From Azospirillum thiophilum (GTDB taxonomy: Bacteria; Pseudomonadota; Alphaproteobacteria; Azospirillales; Azospirillaceae): a DNA stretch of 64,000 nucleotides. The DNA lies in contig NZ_CP012401.1 in NCBI RefSeq assembly GCF_001305595.1, forward strand, positions 1,871,001 through 1,935,000. Reading direction: 5' to 3'. This document shows, one piece after another, positions 33,505-42,649 of the stretch. Under the pieces are notes generated by a model that was given only the letters and a program-made list of their open reading frames with translations, searched no databases and had not been told where the DNA came from. The position numbers were made by a program, and so were the translations under genes. Each line of letters opens with the position of its first letter. Positions within the stretch are counted from its first letter, which is position 1.

Positions 33505-34605
33505 TCAGACGTTGAAGCGGAAGTGGAAGATGTCGCCGTCCTGGACGACATATTCCTTGCCTTCCTGGCGCATCTTGCCGGCGTCCTTCGCCCCCTGCTC
33601 GCCGCCCAGCGTGACGAAGCTGGTATAGTCGATGGTCTCGGCACGGATGAATCCGCGTTCGAAGTCGGTGTGGATGACGCCGGCGGCCTCCGGGGCCTTG
33701 GCGTTGCGGCGCACGGTCCAGGCGCGCGTCTCCTTCGGGCCGACGGTGAAGAAGGTGATCAGGTCCAGCAGCTTGAAGCCGGCGCGGATCAGCTTGTTCA
33801 GGCCGGTTTCCTCCAGCCCCATCGATTCCAGGAACTCGGCCTTCTCGGCCGGGTCGGTGAGCTGGGCGACCTCGGACTCGATGGCGGCGGAGATGACGAC
33901 GACCTCGGCATTCTCGGCCTTGGCCTTTTCGGCGACCTTGGCGGAGAAGTCGTTGCCGGATGCTGCCGACGCCTCTTCGACGTTGCAGACATAGAGCACC
34001 GGCTTGTCGGTCAGCAGCATGAACTGCCTGAACACCGGCCGCTCGTCGTCCGACAGCTCGACCACGCGGGCCGGCTTGCCGTCCTGGAGCACCTTGAGTG
34101 CGCGTTCCATCAGGTCGGCCTTGACCTTGCTGTCCTTGTCGCCGCCCTTGGCCTTCTTCTGCAGGCTGGTCAGCTGGCGCTCCAGGCTGTCCATGTCGGC
34201 GAGCATCAGCTCGGTCTCGACCACCTCGGCGTCGCGCAGCGGATCGACATTGCCCTCGACATGGGTGATGTCGTCGTCTTCGAAGCAGCGCAGCACATGG
34301 ACGATGGCGTCGACCTCGCGGATGTTGGCGAGGAACTGGTTGCCCAGCCCTTCCCCCTTCGACGCGCCGCGGATCAGGCCGGCGATGTCCACGAACTCCA
34401 GCTGGGTCGGGACGACCTTCTGCGACTTGGCGATTTCGGCCAGCTTGTCCTGCCGCGGGTCGGGCACGCCGACGCGGCCGACGTTCGGCTCCTTGGTGCA
34501 GAAGGGGAAATTCGCCGCCTCGGCCGCCTGGGTGGCGGTCAGCGCGTTGAAGAGGGTCGACTTGCCGACGTTCGGCAGGCCGACGATGCCGCAATTGAAG
34601 CCCAT
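33505..34605 (-). CDS. ychF: Ribosome-binding ATPase YchF
   Basis: 366 residues. Obg-family P-loop protein: GIVGLPNVGKSTLFNALT, G3-like LEFVDIAGLIRGASKGEGLG, and the C-terminal TGS-like domain (LLDLITFFTVGPKETRAWTV, then HTDFERGFIRAETIDY). YchF prefers ATP and binds the ribosome. Length and start at 34605 are normal. It stands downstream of pth and rplY on the same strand, a common linkage. Confidence 0.96.
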   Translation of the reverse strand: MGFNCGIVGLPNVGKSTLFNALTATQAAEAANFPFCTKEPNVGRVGVPDPRQDKLAEIAKSQKVVPTQLEFVDIAGLIRGASKGEGLGNQFLANIREVDAIVHVLRCFEDDDITHVEGNVDPLRDAEVVETELMLADMDSLERQLTSLQKKAKGGDKDSKVKADLMERALKVLQDGKPARVVELSDDERPVFRQFMLLTDKPVLYVCNVEEASAASGNDFSAKVAEKAKAENAEVVVISAAIESEVAQLTDPAEKAEFLESMGLEETGLNKLIRAGFKLLDLITFFTVGPKETRAWTVRRNAKAPEAAGVIHTDFERGFIRAETIDYTSFVTLGGEQGAKDAGKMRQEGKEYVVQDGDIFHFRFNV

Positions 34606-34722
34606 GGGTTGGGTGCTCGCCGTCGGAAATTATCTGGAATTGAGGCGCTTTATCCTACGCCGGGGGGCAAAGCGCAAACGCGAAGTGGGAGGGGGCCCCT
34701 AGGGAGGTGGGGTGCCGCGGCC

Positions 34723-35295
34723 TCACTTGCCCTGTGTCGCCACCGTCACCTTGTTCATGAACAGCTCGGGCTGGCCGTCGACGATCAGCGGCAGGTTGTC
34801 GGACACCGCGTCGAGCAGCGGGTCGATCCAGTCCCGGTCGGCCTTGGCGAAGTCGTGCAGGACATAGCCGCTGACCAGATCCTTGTTGCCGGGATGGCCG
34901 ATGCCGAGCCGGATGCGCCAGTATTCCTTGCCGATATGCGCGTCGATGGAGCGCAGGCCGTTGTGGCCGCCATGGCCGCCGCCCTTCTTCACCCGGATCC
35001 TGCCGGGGGGCAGGTCGAGCTCGTCATGGATGACCACCACATTCTCGGGCTTCAGCTTGTAGAACTGCATGGCCGCCACCACCGACTGGCCGGACAGGTT
35101 CATGAAGGTGCCGGGCTCCAGCGCCAGGATCTTGTCGCCGGCGACGGCGCCCTCGGCGGTCTGGCCCTGGAAGCGCTTCTTCCACGGGGTGAAGCGGTGG
35201 CGCTGGGCGATGGTCTCCACCGCCATGAAGCCGATGTTGTGACGGTTGCGGGCATACTCGTTGCCGGGGTTGCCCAGTCCGACCAGAAGCAGCAT
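34723..35295 (-). CDS. pth: Peptidyl-tRNA hydrolase
   Basis: 190 residues from ATG 35295. [20 protein letters not shown] contains the conserved Asn and catalytic His; [20 protein letters not shown] with [10 protein letters not shown] holds the catalytic Asp. It frees peptidyl-tRNAs that drop off ribosomes. Length is normal. It follows rplY, the usual arrangement (rplY-pth-ychF), with a hairpin between. Confidence 0.96.
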   Translation of the reverse strand: MLLLVGLGNPGNEYARNRHNIGFMAVETIAQRHRFTPWKKRFQGQTAEGAVAGDKILALEPGTFMNLSGQSVVAAMQFYKLKPENVVVIHDELDLPPGRIRVKKGGGHGGHNGLRSIDAHIGKEYWRIRLGIGHPGNKDLVSGYVLHDFAKADRDWIDPLLDAVSDNLPLIVDGQPELFMNKVTVATQGK

Positions 35296-35331
35296 GTCCC
35301 TCACCCTTTGGAAGGCAGTCTCCACAAACGA

Positions 35332-35355
35332 AGCGGGGGGCCGAAGCCCCCCGCT
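35332..35355 (-). terminator. Hairpin between rplY and pth
   Basis: A 10-bp stem (AGCGGGGGGC with GCCCCCCGCT) and a CGAA loop. On the minus strand it is followed by TCGTTTG, a weak T-tract, so it is probably a partial terminator that still allows some read-through into pth. Confidence 0.55.
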
Positions 35356-35385
35356 GTACCAATCGTCGAAGAACGAACGCTCCGA

Positions 35386-35982
35386 TCAGGAAGCGGCGTT
35401 CTCGTCCGACTTCAGGCCCGACGGGGCAACGATGGTCGCGATGGTGAAATCGCGGTCGGTGATCGTCGAGGTCACACCCTCCGGCAGCTTGACCGCCGAG
35501 ATGTGGATCGAGTCGCCGACATCGAAGCCCTCGCACGACACGGTGATGTGCTCGGGGATGCTGTCGGCCGGGCAGCTCAGCTCCAGCTCGTGACGGACGA
35601 TGTTCAGGACGCCGCCGCGCTTCAGGCCGGCCGACTTGTCCTGGTTGGCGAACTCGACCGGAACCTGCACGTTGATGCGGGTATCGGACGACACGCGCAG
35701 GAAGTCGACATGCAGCGGGAAGTCGGTCACCGGGTGGAACTGCACGTCGCGCGGCAGGACGCGGTGGGCAGCGCCGTCGACGGTGACGTCGAACAGGTGG
35801 GTGAAGAAGCCCGGCTGGTGCAGGATGCGGGTGAACTCGAACTTCTCGAGCGAAATGGTCAGGGGAGCCTGCTTGCCACCGTAGATGACGGCCGGAATGC
35901 GGCCGTCACGGCGGGTCTGGCGGGCGGTCCCCTTGCCGGCCCGTTCGCGCGTCTCAGCGCCGAGCGGAATGATCTTGGTCAT
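35386..35982 (-). CDS. rplY: 50S ribosomal protein L25 (Ctc family)
   Basis: 198 residues, the longer Ctc type. The N-terminal L25 domain (RERAGKGTARQTRRDGRIPA, then VIYGGKQAPLTISLEKFEF) binds 5S rRNA. The C-terminal TL5/Ctc domain contains HELELSCPADSIPEHITV and ISAVKLPEGVTSTI. It is the first gene of rplY-pth-ychF. Start ATG 35982. Confidence 0.96.
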   Translation of the reverse strand: MTKIIPLGAETRERAGKGTARQTRRDGRIPAVIYGGKQAPLTISLEKFEFTRILHQPGFFTHLFDVTVDGAAHRVLPRDVQFHPVTDFPLHVDFLRVSSDTRINVQVPVEFANQDKSAGLKRGGVLNIVRHELELSCPADSIPEHITVSCEGFDVGDSIHISAVKLPEGVTSTITDRDFTIATIVAPSGLKSDENAAS

Positions 35983-36104
35983 GACGATGCTCCAAAACGA
36001 AAAGGGCGCCGGCCTCCAGGGGTGCCGACGCGTGCGCGGCGTGCTTACGGCAAACGGGGGGCTGCGTCAAGGAAAAGCCGGGAAAAGCCGGGGAAAAGCC
36101 GGCG

Positions 36105-39100
36105 TCACAGTCCGGTCGGCGTCATTCCGGTGTCGGCGGTCCGGGTGACGCCTTGGTCGATCAGCGGCTGGAGCGCCGGGGCGAGGCTTTTCAGCAGCTG
36201 GGCGGGCAGGGCGCTGGTGAAGCGGTAGTCGTCGGCTTCCGGCCCATGGACGAAGGCGGTCATGGTGCCGAAGAAGCGGTCGCCGATGTAGAAGACGAAG
36301 GTCGCGGTGCGGTTGACCGCCTTGGACTCCAGCAGAACGCCGCCCGGCCCCCAGCGGTCCAGCCGGTGGTCGCCGGTGCCGGTCTTGCCGCCCATCGGGA
36401 CCGGAGCGCCGCTCGCATCCTTGAACGCCCCCCAGACGCGCTTGGCGGTGCCGTTCTGCGCCACGTCCATCAGGGCGCGGCGCAGCGTGGCGCAGACTTC
36501 GCTGTGCAGCACGCGCTCGCCCTTCAGCGGCCCCAGCCCCAGCTTCGCCTCGTAGGGCGTACCGGAGGCGAAATGCATCGAGCGGATCTTCACCGTCGGT
36601 TGTCGCACCCCGTCGTTCAGGATCAGCCCCATCAGTTCCGCCAGCGCCGCCGGGCGGTCGGCCGAGCTGCCGATCGCGGTCGCCAGCGACGGCACCAGAC
36701 TGTCGAAGGGATAGCCGACGCGGTGCCACTGGGCGGTGATGCGCTGGAACGCCTCCTCCTCCAGCCCGATGCGGATGCGGGTGTTCTGTGCCGCCATGCC
36801 CTTCTTGAACAGCCAGCGGTAGCTTTCCTGCCGCTCGTCGGCGCTGGCGGCCAGCACCTCGGCCCGCTTGGCGCCGGGATGCTCCTGGAGATAGGCGACC
36901 AGCCACAGCTCCAGCGGATGGACGCGGGCGAGATAGCCGAGATCGTTCAGCGGGAAGCGGTCCGGCCCGTATTTGGCGTAGAGCGCCGACAGCTCGCCGT
37001 CGGACAGCGCCGCCCCCGGCAGCCGGCCGCGCAGGAAGGCGGAGAAGTCGGCCAGCCCGGCCTTGGGCCGCACACTGCGGAAGATCACCGCCAGCCGGTG
37101 CGGCACCGGGCGCGAGCGGGTCGCCAGCCGGGCCAGCGCCTCGTCCGGGCTGCGCTTGCGGTAGTCGTTGTAGAAGCGGTTGAGGAAGTCCGATCCCTCG
37201 CGGTCGGCGAAGCGGGCGAGATAGGCCTGGCGTGCCGGATGGTCGGGGGTGCGCAGGATGTCGGCGCCGTCGTCGGCCCCTTCGTCCATGTAGAACTGCA
37301 CGATGTCGCGCATCAGCCGGATGAAGGGCAGGTTGACGCTGTTGCGCAGCGCGTCCTGCACCGACATGATCCGGCCGTTGTCGTCCTTGTTGAAGTTCAC
37401 GAAGCTGTGCTGGCCGCCGCCGGTGAAGAACACCTCGCCCGGGCTGGCGGAATAGCGCCGCTCCATTGCCGCGCCCAGCATGGCCGGCAGGCGGCGGTCG
37501 GGGGCGGAAGCCAGCCAGGAGGTGGCCCAGCGGGTCAGGGTGTCCGACGCCTCGTCGCCGACGTCGGTTAGCAGTTCCTTTGGCAGATGGGCGTAGCGGT
37601 TGTGCAGCTCGGCCAGGATTTCCAGATATGTGACCAGCGTGCGCAGCTTGGCGGTCGATCCGAGATCCAGCTTCGCCCCGTCGTTGATGTCCAGCGGCTG
37701 GTCGAGATTGTCGGCCTGGACGCGCAGGTAGTTGGCCTCGGGTCCGCGCTCGTACAGTGCGATCGAATAGACCAGCTTCGACAGGTCGTTGTTGCGGGCA
37801 TCCAGCAGCCGTTCGCCGGTCAGCCCCATCGAGCGGGCGAAATCCGGCTCGTTCAGCCGGCCCAGCACCTCGACCACCCGGGCCTGCGTCCCGGCATCCA
37901 GCGTCGATTGCGCGGTGAGGTCGAGCCGGTCGAGCTGGTAGAGGCTCGGCACCCCCAGCATGCCCAGCAGCCGGGCGCGGATGGCGTTGGTCGCCTTCTG
38001 CTCGACGAAGGAGGTGGCGGGTGCCGGCGGTGCGTCCTCGCGGAAGGCCAGCGGGATGGCCAGCGCCGCGTCGCGCAGCGCCGGGTCGATCACCCCGGCC
38101 TGCGCCAGTGCCCGCAGATGGGCGTCGGCCAGCCGGTCGAGCGCCGGCCGGTCCTGGATCAGGTAATGGGACGGCCGCCGCTGCGCCAGCAGCAGCGCCA
38201 GCACCTGCTTGTAGGCCAGCGCCTTCAGCCGCAGGGCGCGGGGCTCCACCGCGGGTTCGGCCAGCACCCGCTTGGCGATGGCGAGGTCGGTGCCGAACCA
38301 CGCCCACAGCCCGTCGCCCAGCCCGTTGACCTCGCCATAGCCCGGCCTTGCGGTCAACGGGGTCGAGTTCAGGTAATCGACCAGGATGTGCCGACGCGCC
38401 TCGCTGGTGTCCTCGCCGTCGCGATAGGCGCGGATGCTGGCGGACATCATCTGGCGCAGCTTTTCCACGCTTCCGGTGGTCTGGCCGTCCGGCGAATGGC
38501 GGTACTTCTCGATCTGGGTGGCCAGCGTCGAACCGCCGGGGGAACGCTGGCCGGACCGGATCGCCTGCAAGGGCAGCATCGCCACCGCCGCGCCGAATCG
38601 GTCCCACTCCACCGCCGGGTTGCGGCGCGGCTCGTCCTCATCCAACAGCTCGCGGTTCTCGATGAACAGCAGCGTGTCGGCGACCAGCTTCGGCACGTCG
38701 TCGAAGCCGTCGAACACCCGCTCGGGATAGCGCGCCGCATACATGGTGGCGCCGTTGCGGTCGAGCAGGGTCAGCCCGCCCTGCGTCTTTTCCCGGTAGA
38801 TGGGAAAGCCGCCACCGGCCATGAAGCGGTCGAGTGCCGGGGACAGTACCGCCTGCCGTTCGATGGCGTAGAGGTCACGGGTCAGCGCGTCGAGCTGGCC
38901 GGGCAGGGCGGTGTAGCCCAGCCTTTCATTGTAAGGCCCGTGCTTGGGATAGCGCGCCTGCGGGTTCGGGCCTTCGCGCAAGGACACGGTCATCGACTGG
39001 GCGGCGCCGGACAGCAGCCGGGCCTGGAGGCGGGACGTCTCCATCTCCCGCCAGCCGGCATAGCCGGCCGCGGCCAGCGTGACGGCCAGCGAGACGCCGA

Positions 39101-39161
39101 CCACCGCCCGCCGCGTCCAGCGCCCAGCCAGCGCCACCTTCCGAACCCACGCCGTCGCCAT
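36105..39161 (-). CDS. Class A penicillin-binding protein (GT51 transglycosylase plus transpeptidase), atypical
   Basis: 1,018 residues with one N-terminal membrane anchor (AVVGVSLAVTLAAAGYAGW). The GT51 region has the catalytic Glu at about 168 in FIENRELLDEDEP, replacing the usual EDxxFxxH, and SPGGSTLATQIEKYRHSPDG instead of GGSTITQQ. The transpeptidase has all three motifs: STAK with Ser502, SVN at 608-610 and KTG at 926. The protein is longer than PBP1a/1b/1c, and the spacing between motifs is unusually wide (about 420 residues between STAK and KTG). It is expected to polymerise and crosslink peptidoglycan at the inner membrane, but the divergent GT site makes a special role possible. 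It is encoded alone. Confidence 0.85.
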   Translation of the reverse strand: MATAWVRKVALAGRWTRRAVVGVSLAVTLAAAGYAGWREMETSRLQARLLSGAAQSMTVSLREGPNPQARYPKHGPYNERLGYTALPGQLDALTRDLYAIERQAVLSPALDRFMAGGGFPIYREKTQGGLTLLDRNGATMYAARYPERVFDGFDDVPKLVADTLLFIENRELLDEDEPRRNPAVEWDRFGAAVAMLPLQAIRSGQRSPGGSTLATQIEKYRHSPDGQTTGSVEKLRQMMSASIRAYRDGEDTSEARRHILVDYLNSTPLTARPGYGEVNGLGDGLWAWFGTDLAIAKRVLAEPAVEPRALRLKALAYKQVLALLLAQRRPSHYLIQDRPALDRLADAHLRALAQAGVIDPALRDAALAIPLAFREDAPPAPATSFVEQKATNAIRARLLGMLGVPSLYQLDRLDLTAQSTLDAGTQARVVEVLGRLNEPDFARSMGLTGERLLDARNNDLSKLVYSIALYERGPEANYLRVQADNLDQPLDINDGAKLDLGSTAKLRTLVTYLEILAELHNRYAHLPKELLTDVGDEASDTLTRWATSWLASAPDRRLPAMLGAAMERRYSASPGEVFFTGGGQHSFVNFNKDDNGRIMSVQDALRNSVNLPFIRLMRDIVQFYMDEGADDGADILRTPDHPARQAYLARFADREGSDFLNRFYNDYRKRSPDEALARLATRSRPVPHRLAVIFRSVRPKAGLADFSAFLRGRLPGAALSDGELSALYAKYGPDRFPLNDLGYLARVHPLELWLVAYLQEHPGAKRAEVLAASADERQESYRWLFKKGMAAQNTRIRIGLEEEAFQRITAQWHRVGYPFDSLVPSLATAIGSSADRPAALAELMGLILNDGVRQPTVKIRSMHFASGTPYEAKLGLGPLKGERVLHSEVCATLRRALMDVAQNGTAKRVWGAFKDASGAPVPMGGKTGTGDHRLDRWGPGGVLLESKAVNRTATFVFYIGDRFFGTMTAFVHGPEADDYRFTSALPAQLLKSLAPALQPLIDQGVTRTADTGMTPTGL

Positions 39162-39256
39162 ACCGGATGCGTGTCCCCTGCCGCCCGACCCACGATGTCG
39201 GTGTAGGCCGGAACGGTAGGGGAGTCATGGTTAACAGGGGGTTTAAGGCAGAGGCT

Positions 39257-40606
39257 TCACCCCTCCAGCAGCGCCTTCGCCCGCGCCGCCAGCTCGGCCA
39301 GCGGGACCTCGACCTGTTCGCCCTTCAGCAGATGCTTCAGCGTCGCGGTGCCCCGGGCCTTCTCGTCCGAGCCCATCAGCAGCACGACCGGGATGCCGGC
39401 GCGGTCGGCATACTTCATCTGCTTGGCGACCTTGCCGCCGTCCAGCTGGATTTCCGTGTTGATGCCGGCGGCGCGCAGCTCGCTGGCCATGCGGAAATAA
39501 TCGGCGGACAGCGACGGGTCCATCTGCGTCACCAGCACCTGCGCGGTGGGGGCGGAATCCTTGATGATGCCGGCCTCCATCAACTGGTAGAACAGCCGGG
39601 TGGCGCCGATGGAGATGCCGACGCCCGGCAGCTTCGACTTGGTGTAGTGGCTGGCCAGATTGTCGTAGCGCCCGCCCGAGCAGACCGAGCCGATGCCGGG
39701 ATGGTCGTTCAGGAAGGTCTCGTAGACGGTGCCGGTGTAGTAGTCGAGGCCGCGCGCGATCGCGAGGTTGATGCGGACCACGCCGTCCGGCACCTGGAAG
39801 GCGGTCAGCCCGTCGATGACGGTGGTCAGCTCGCCGACGCCCTCGCGGAAGGTGGCATTCTCGATGTCGAGCGCGCCCAGCGCCGCCAGCGTCTCGGCGT
39901 TGCTGCCCTCCATGGCGATCAGCGACAGGATGGTGTCGGCGGCATGCTCGGTCACGCCGAGGCCCAGCAGGCTGGCGCGCACCTTGTCGTGGCCGATCTT
40001 GTCCAGCTTGTCGATCTCGCGCAGCACCAGCACCCGGGCCTCTGCGTCGGCGACGCCCAGCCCGTCCAGCAGGCCGAGCAGGATCTTGCGGTTGTTCACG
40101 TTGATGGTGAAGCCGCCGAAATCCAGCTCGCTGAAGACATGGTGGATGACCGCCGGGATCTCGGCGTCGTAATGGGCGGACAGGCTGTCCTTGCCGATCA
40201 CGTCGATGTCGCACTGGTAGAATTCGCGGAAGCGCCCGCGCTGCGCCCGCTCGCCGCGGTAGACCCGCTGGATCTGGTAGCGGCGGAAGGGGAAGGCGAG
40301 GTCGCGCTCATGCTCCGCCACATAGCGGGCGAGCGGCACCGTCAGGTCGAAGCGCAGGGCCAGCTCGGGCTTGTGGCCCTGCTGGATCGCACCGGTCGAC
40401 TGCACGAAATAGACCTGCTTTTCCGTCTCGCCGCCCGATTTGGTCAGCAGCGTGTCCACCGTCTCGAACACCGGGGTCTCGACGGGGACGAAGCCGAACC
40501 GCTCGTAACCGCGGCGGATGGTGTCCAGCATGCGCTGGAAGGCCACCTGCTGGCGCGGCAGCAGCTCCATCGTTCCGGGCGGGGTGCGGGGCGTGATCAG
40601 GCTCAT
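39257..40606 (-). CDS. hisS: Histidyl-tRNA synthetase
   Basis: 449 residues. Class II synthetase: [20 protein letters not shown] start, motif 2 region [20 protein letters not shown] with [14 protein letters not shown], the histidine-binding [11 protein letters not shown], and [15 protein letters not shown] (motif 3). A C-terminal anticodon-binding domain follows ([20 protein letters not shown]). Start ATG 40606. Length is a little over the bacterial norm. Confidence 0.96.
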   Translation of the reverse strand: MSLITPRTPPGTMELLPRQQVAFQRMLDTIRRGYERFGFVPVETPVFETVDTLLTKSGGETEKQVYFVQSTGAIQQGHKPELALRFDLTVPLARYVAEHERDLAFPFRRYQIQRVYRGERAQRGRFREFYQCDIDVIGKDSLSAHYDAEIPAVIHHVFSELDFGGFTINVNNRKILLGLLDGLGVADAEARVLVLREIDKLDKIGHDKVRASLLGLGVTEHAADTILSLIAMEGSNAETLAALGALDIENATFREGVGELTTVIDGLTAFQVPDGVVRINLAIARGLDYYTGTVYETFLNDHPGIGSVCSGGRYDNLASHYTKSKLPGVGISIGATRLFYQLMEAGIIKDSAPTAQVLVTQMDPSLSADYFRMASELRAAGINTEIQLDGGKVAKQMKYADRAGIPVVLLMGSDEKARGTATLKHLLKGEQVEVPLAELAARAKALLEG

Positions 40607-40808
40607 CGGGATGGTCCGGACTGGATGGGAAAAGCGTGGGTTTTCTAGACCCTTTCGCCGGCCCCGTCACCTGCGCCCAAAACCGGCGGGAAAATTTTCG
40701 GGCAATGCTGATAATTTTTTGGAAGGGCGTGGAATGAACGGAAGCGGCGCCGCGTTCATCTAAGCACGATCCCGCACCGAGGATCGCTCATCAAAACGGA
40801 GAAACCAA

Positions 40809-41363
40809 ATGTCCGGCACCGTCTTCGGGTCGCGTATCCGCTCGTCCGTTTCGACCTTTGCGTTTGTCGCCCTGATGGCGACGGCCCCCGTGCTGAGCGC
40901 GGGCGCCACAACGGTCGCTCCGGCCGCTCCGGCCACGTCCGCCCCCGCCGCGACGACCGACTCCACCACCGCCACGCCTGCGCCGAAGGCCGAACAGAAG
41001 GCCGACGGCAAGGCCCTGACCAAGACCGAAGCCACCAAGACCGAGGGCATCAAGACCGAAGCCGCCAAGCCGAAGCATGATCAGGTCGCCGCGACCCCGA
41101 AGGCCGAAGTGACCAAGACCCAGGCCGATGCCGTCGCCAAGGAGCTGGGCGCCAAGCCGACCGAACAGCTTCCGGTCCAGCTCGGCAAGTACCATGAGCA
41201 GATCCTGGCCGCCCACGCGCTGAAGGACAGCGCCGCCCGCGACAAGGCGGTTGCCGAGGCCCGCCAGCAGCTGACCGCCATCGGCGGCAAGCCGGTGACC
41301 GCCGAGCAGGCTGCCAAGATCGACGGCATCCTGGGCGTCAAGACCTCGACCATCATCCAGTAA
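40809..41363 (+). CDS. Exported Ala/Thr/Lys-rich protein, function unknown
   Basis: 184 residues from ATG 40809, preceded by GGAGAAA. The signal peptide (SSVSTFAFVALMATAPVLSA) has likely cleavage at LSAGA. A low-complexity stretch of Ala, Thr, Lys and Pro (about 28-100, with repeated TKTE/KTEA units) is followed by a folded-looking helical part (LGKYHEQILAAHALKDSAAR, then QQLTAIGGKPVTAEQAAKID). It is expected in the periplasm or cell envelope. The strong hairpin after it suggests a monocistronic, possibly well-expressed gene. No family is recognised. Confidence 0.8.
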   Translation: MSGTVFGSRIRSSVSTFAFVALMATAPVLSAGATTVAPAAPATSAPAATTDSTTATPAPKAEQKADGKALTKTEATKTEGIKTEAAKPKHDQVAATPKAEVTKTQADAVAKELGAKPTEQLPVQLGKYHEQILAAHALKDSAARDKAVAEARQQLTAIGGKPVTAEQAAKIDGILGVKTSTIIQ

Positions 41364-41378
41364 GGCAGATTGCCGGCA

Positions 41379-41422
41379 GCGTCTCCCCGTCCGCCAACGC
41401 CGGCCGGCGGGCGGGGAGACGC
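41379..41422 (+). terminator. Terminator-like hairpin after the exported protein gene
   Basis: A 17-bp stem (41379-41395 with 41406-41422, core GCGTCTCCCCG) with one G-T wobble and a 10-nt loop begins 15 bases after the stop codon. No T-run follows. Confidence 0.6.
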
Positions 41423-41548
41423 GGTGCCTCGAAGGCGGGGCGAACACTCCGGCGTCCCGGTTCTGTTGAGATGCGGCGGCGATGGGGCTAGAACGTCTCC
41501 CACCGCCATCTCCGCCCCATCGAGCAGCAGCGCCGGGACCCTTTCGCC

Positions 41549-42604
41549 ATGCCGTACGACCGTCTTGTCATCCGCCGTCCCGACGACTGGCACGTCCATC
41601 TGCGCGACGGCGCCATGCTGAAGGCGGTGCTGCCCTTCACCGCCCGCCAGTTCGGCCGTGCCATCGTCATGCCGAACCTGAAGCCGCCGGTCGCGACATC
41701 CGCCGACGCCGTCGCCTACCGCGAGCGCATCCTGGCGGCCCTGCCCGACGGCGTGGCCTTCACCCCGCTGATGGTCGCCTACCTGACCGACGGCACCGAT
41801 GCCGCCGATCTGGCGCAGGGCTTCCAGGACGGCATTTTTGCGGCGGCCAAGCTCTATCCCGCCAACGCCACCACCAACAGCGCCCATGGCGTCACCGACA
41901 TCGCCCGCATCACCCCGGTGCTGGAGCGCATGGCGGAGATCGGCATGCCGCTGCTGATCCATGGCGAGGTGACCGACCAGTCCGTCGACATCTTCGACCG
42001 CGAGGCGGTATTCATCGACAGCATCCTGGCCCCGCTGCTGGAACGCCATCCCACCCTGCGCGTGGTGCTGGAGCATGTGACGACCTCCGACGCGGTGCAG
42101 TTCGTGCGGGCGCATGCCGCGAGCGGGCGCATCGGCGCCACCATCACCGCGCACCATCTGCTGATCAACCGCAGCCACATCTTCCAGGGCGGCATCCGCC
42201 CGCACCTCTATTGCCTGCCGATCGCCAAGCGCGAGACCCATCGCGTGGCGCTGGTCGGGGCCGCGACCTCCGGTGAGGGGCCGTTCTTCCTCGGCACCGA
42301 CACCGCCCCGCACACCGTGACCGCCAAGGAATCCGCCTGCGGCTGCGCCGGCTGCTTCACCGCCGCCAATGCCCTGGAGCTCTATGCCGAAGCCTTCGAC
42401 GAGGCCGGCGCGCTCGACCGGTTGGAGGCCTTCGCCAGCCTGAACGGCCCGCGTTTCTACGGCCTGCCGGCCAGCGAGGAGCGCGTGGCGCTGGAGCGCC
42501 GTCCGTCGGTGGCGCCGGACGTGCTGCTGGTCAGCGAGGGCGACGTCGTGCTGCCCTTCCGCAGCGGCGAGACCCTGCGCTGGAGCTTCGCCGGGGCGGT
42601 GTGA
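41549..42604 (+). CDS. pyrC: Dihydroorotase (PyrC)
   Basis: 351 residues. The zinc-binding HVHLRDGAML is at residue 16, the carboxylated Lys in AAKLYPANATTNSAHG, His in LLIHGEVTD and VLEHVTT, and the Asp in LGTDTAPH. This is the short homodimeric PyrC type, which makes dihydroorotate in pyrimidine synthesis. Start ATG 41549. The TPR gene follows 45 bp later. Confidence 0.96.
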   Translation: MPYDRLVIRRPDDWHVHLRDGAMLKAVLPFTARQFGRAIVMPNLKPPVATSADAVAYRERILAALPDGVAFTPLMVAYLTDGTDAADLAQGFQDGIFAAAKLYPANATTNSAHGVTDIARITPVLERMAEIGMPLLIHGEVTDQSVDIFDREAVFIDSILAPLLERHPTLRVVLEHVTTSDAVQFVRAHAASGRIGATITAHHLLINRSHIFQGGIRPHLYCLPIAKRETHRVALVGAATSGEGPFFLGTDTAPHTVTAKESACGCAGCFTAANALELYAEAFDEAGALDRLEAFASLNGPRFYGLPASEERVALERRPSVAPDVLLVSEGDVVLPFRSGETLRWSFAGAV

Positions 42605-42649
42605 CGCTCCGGATCGGCCCCATCGGACAGGCAAGGGACGGAGACGGTC

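Noticed and set aside
33394..36228. Very long plus-strand frame opposite ychF, pth and rplY
   Set aside because: It is the complement of three clear genes and reads as His/Asp/Gly/Gln-rich sequence without domains, a known effect of GC-rich codon use.
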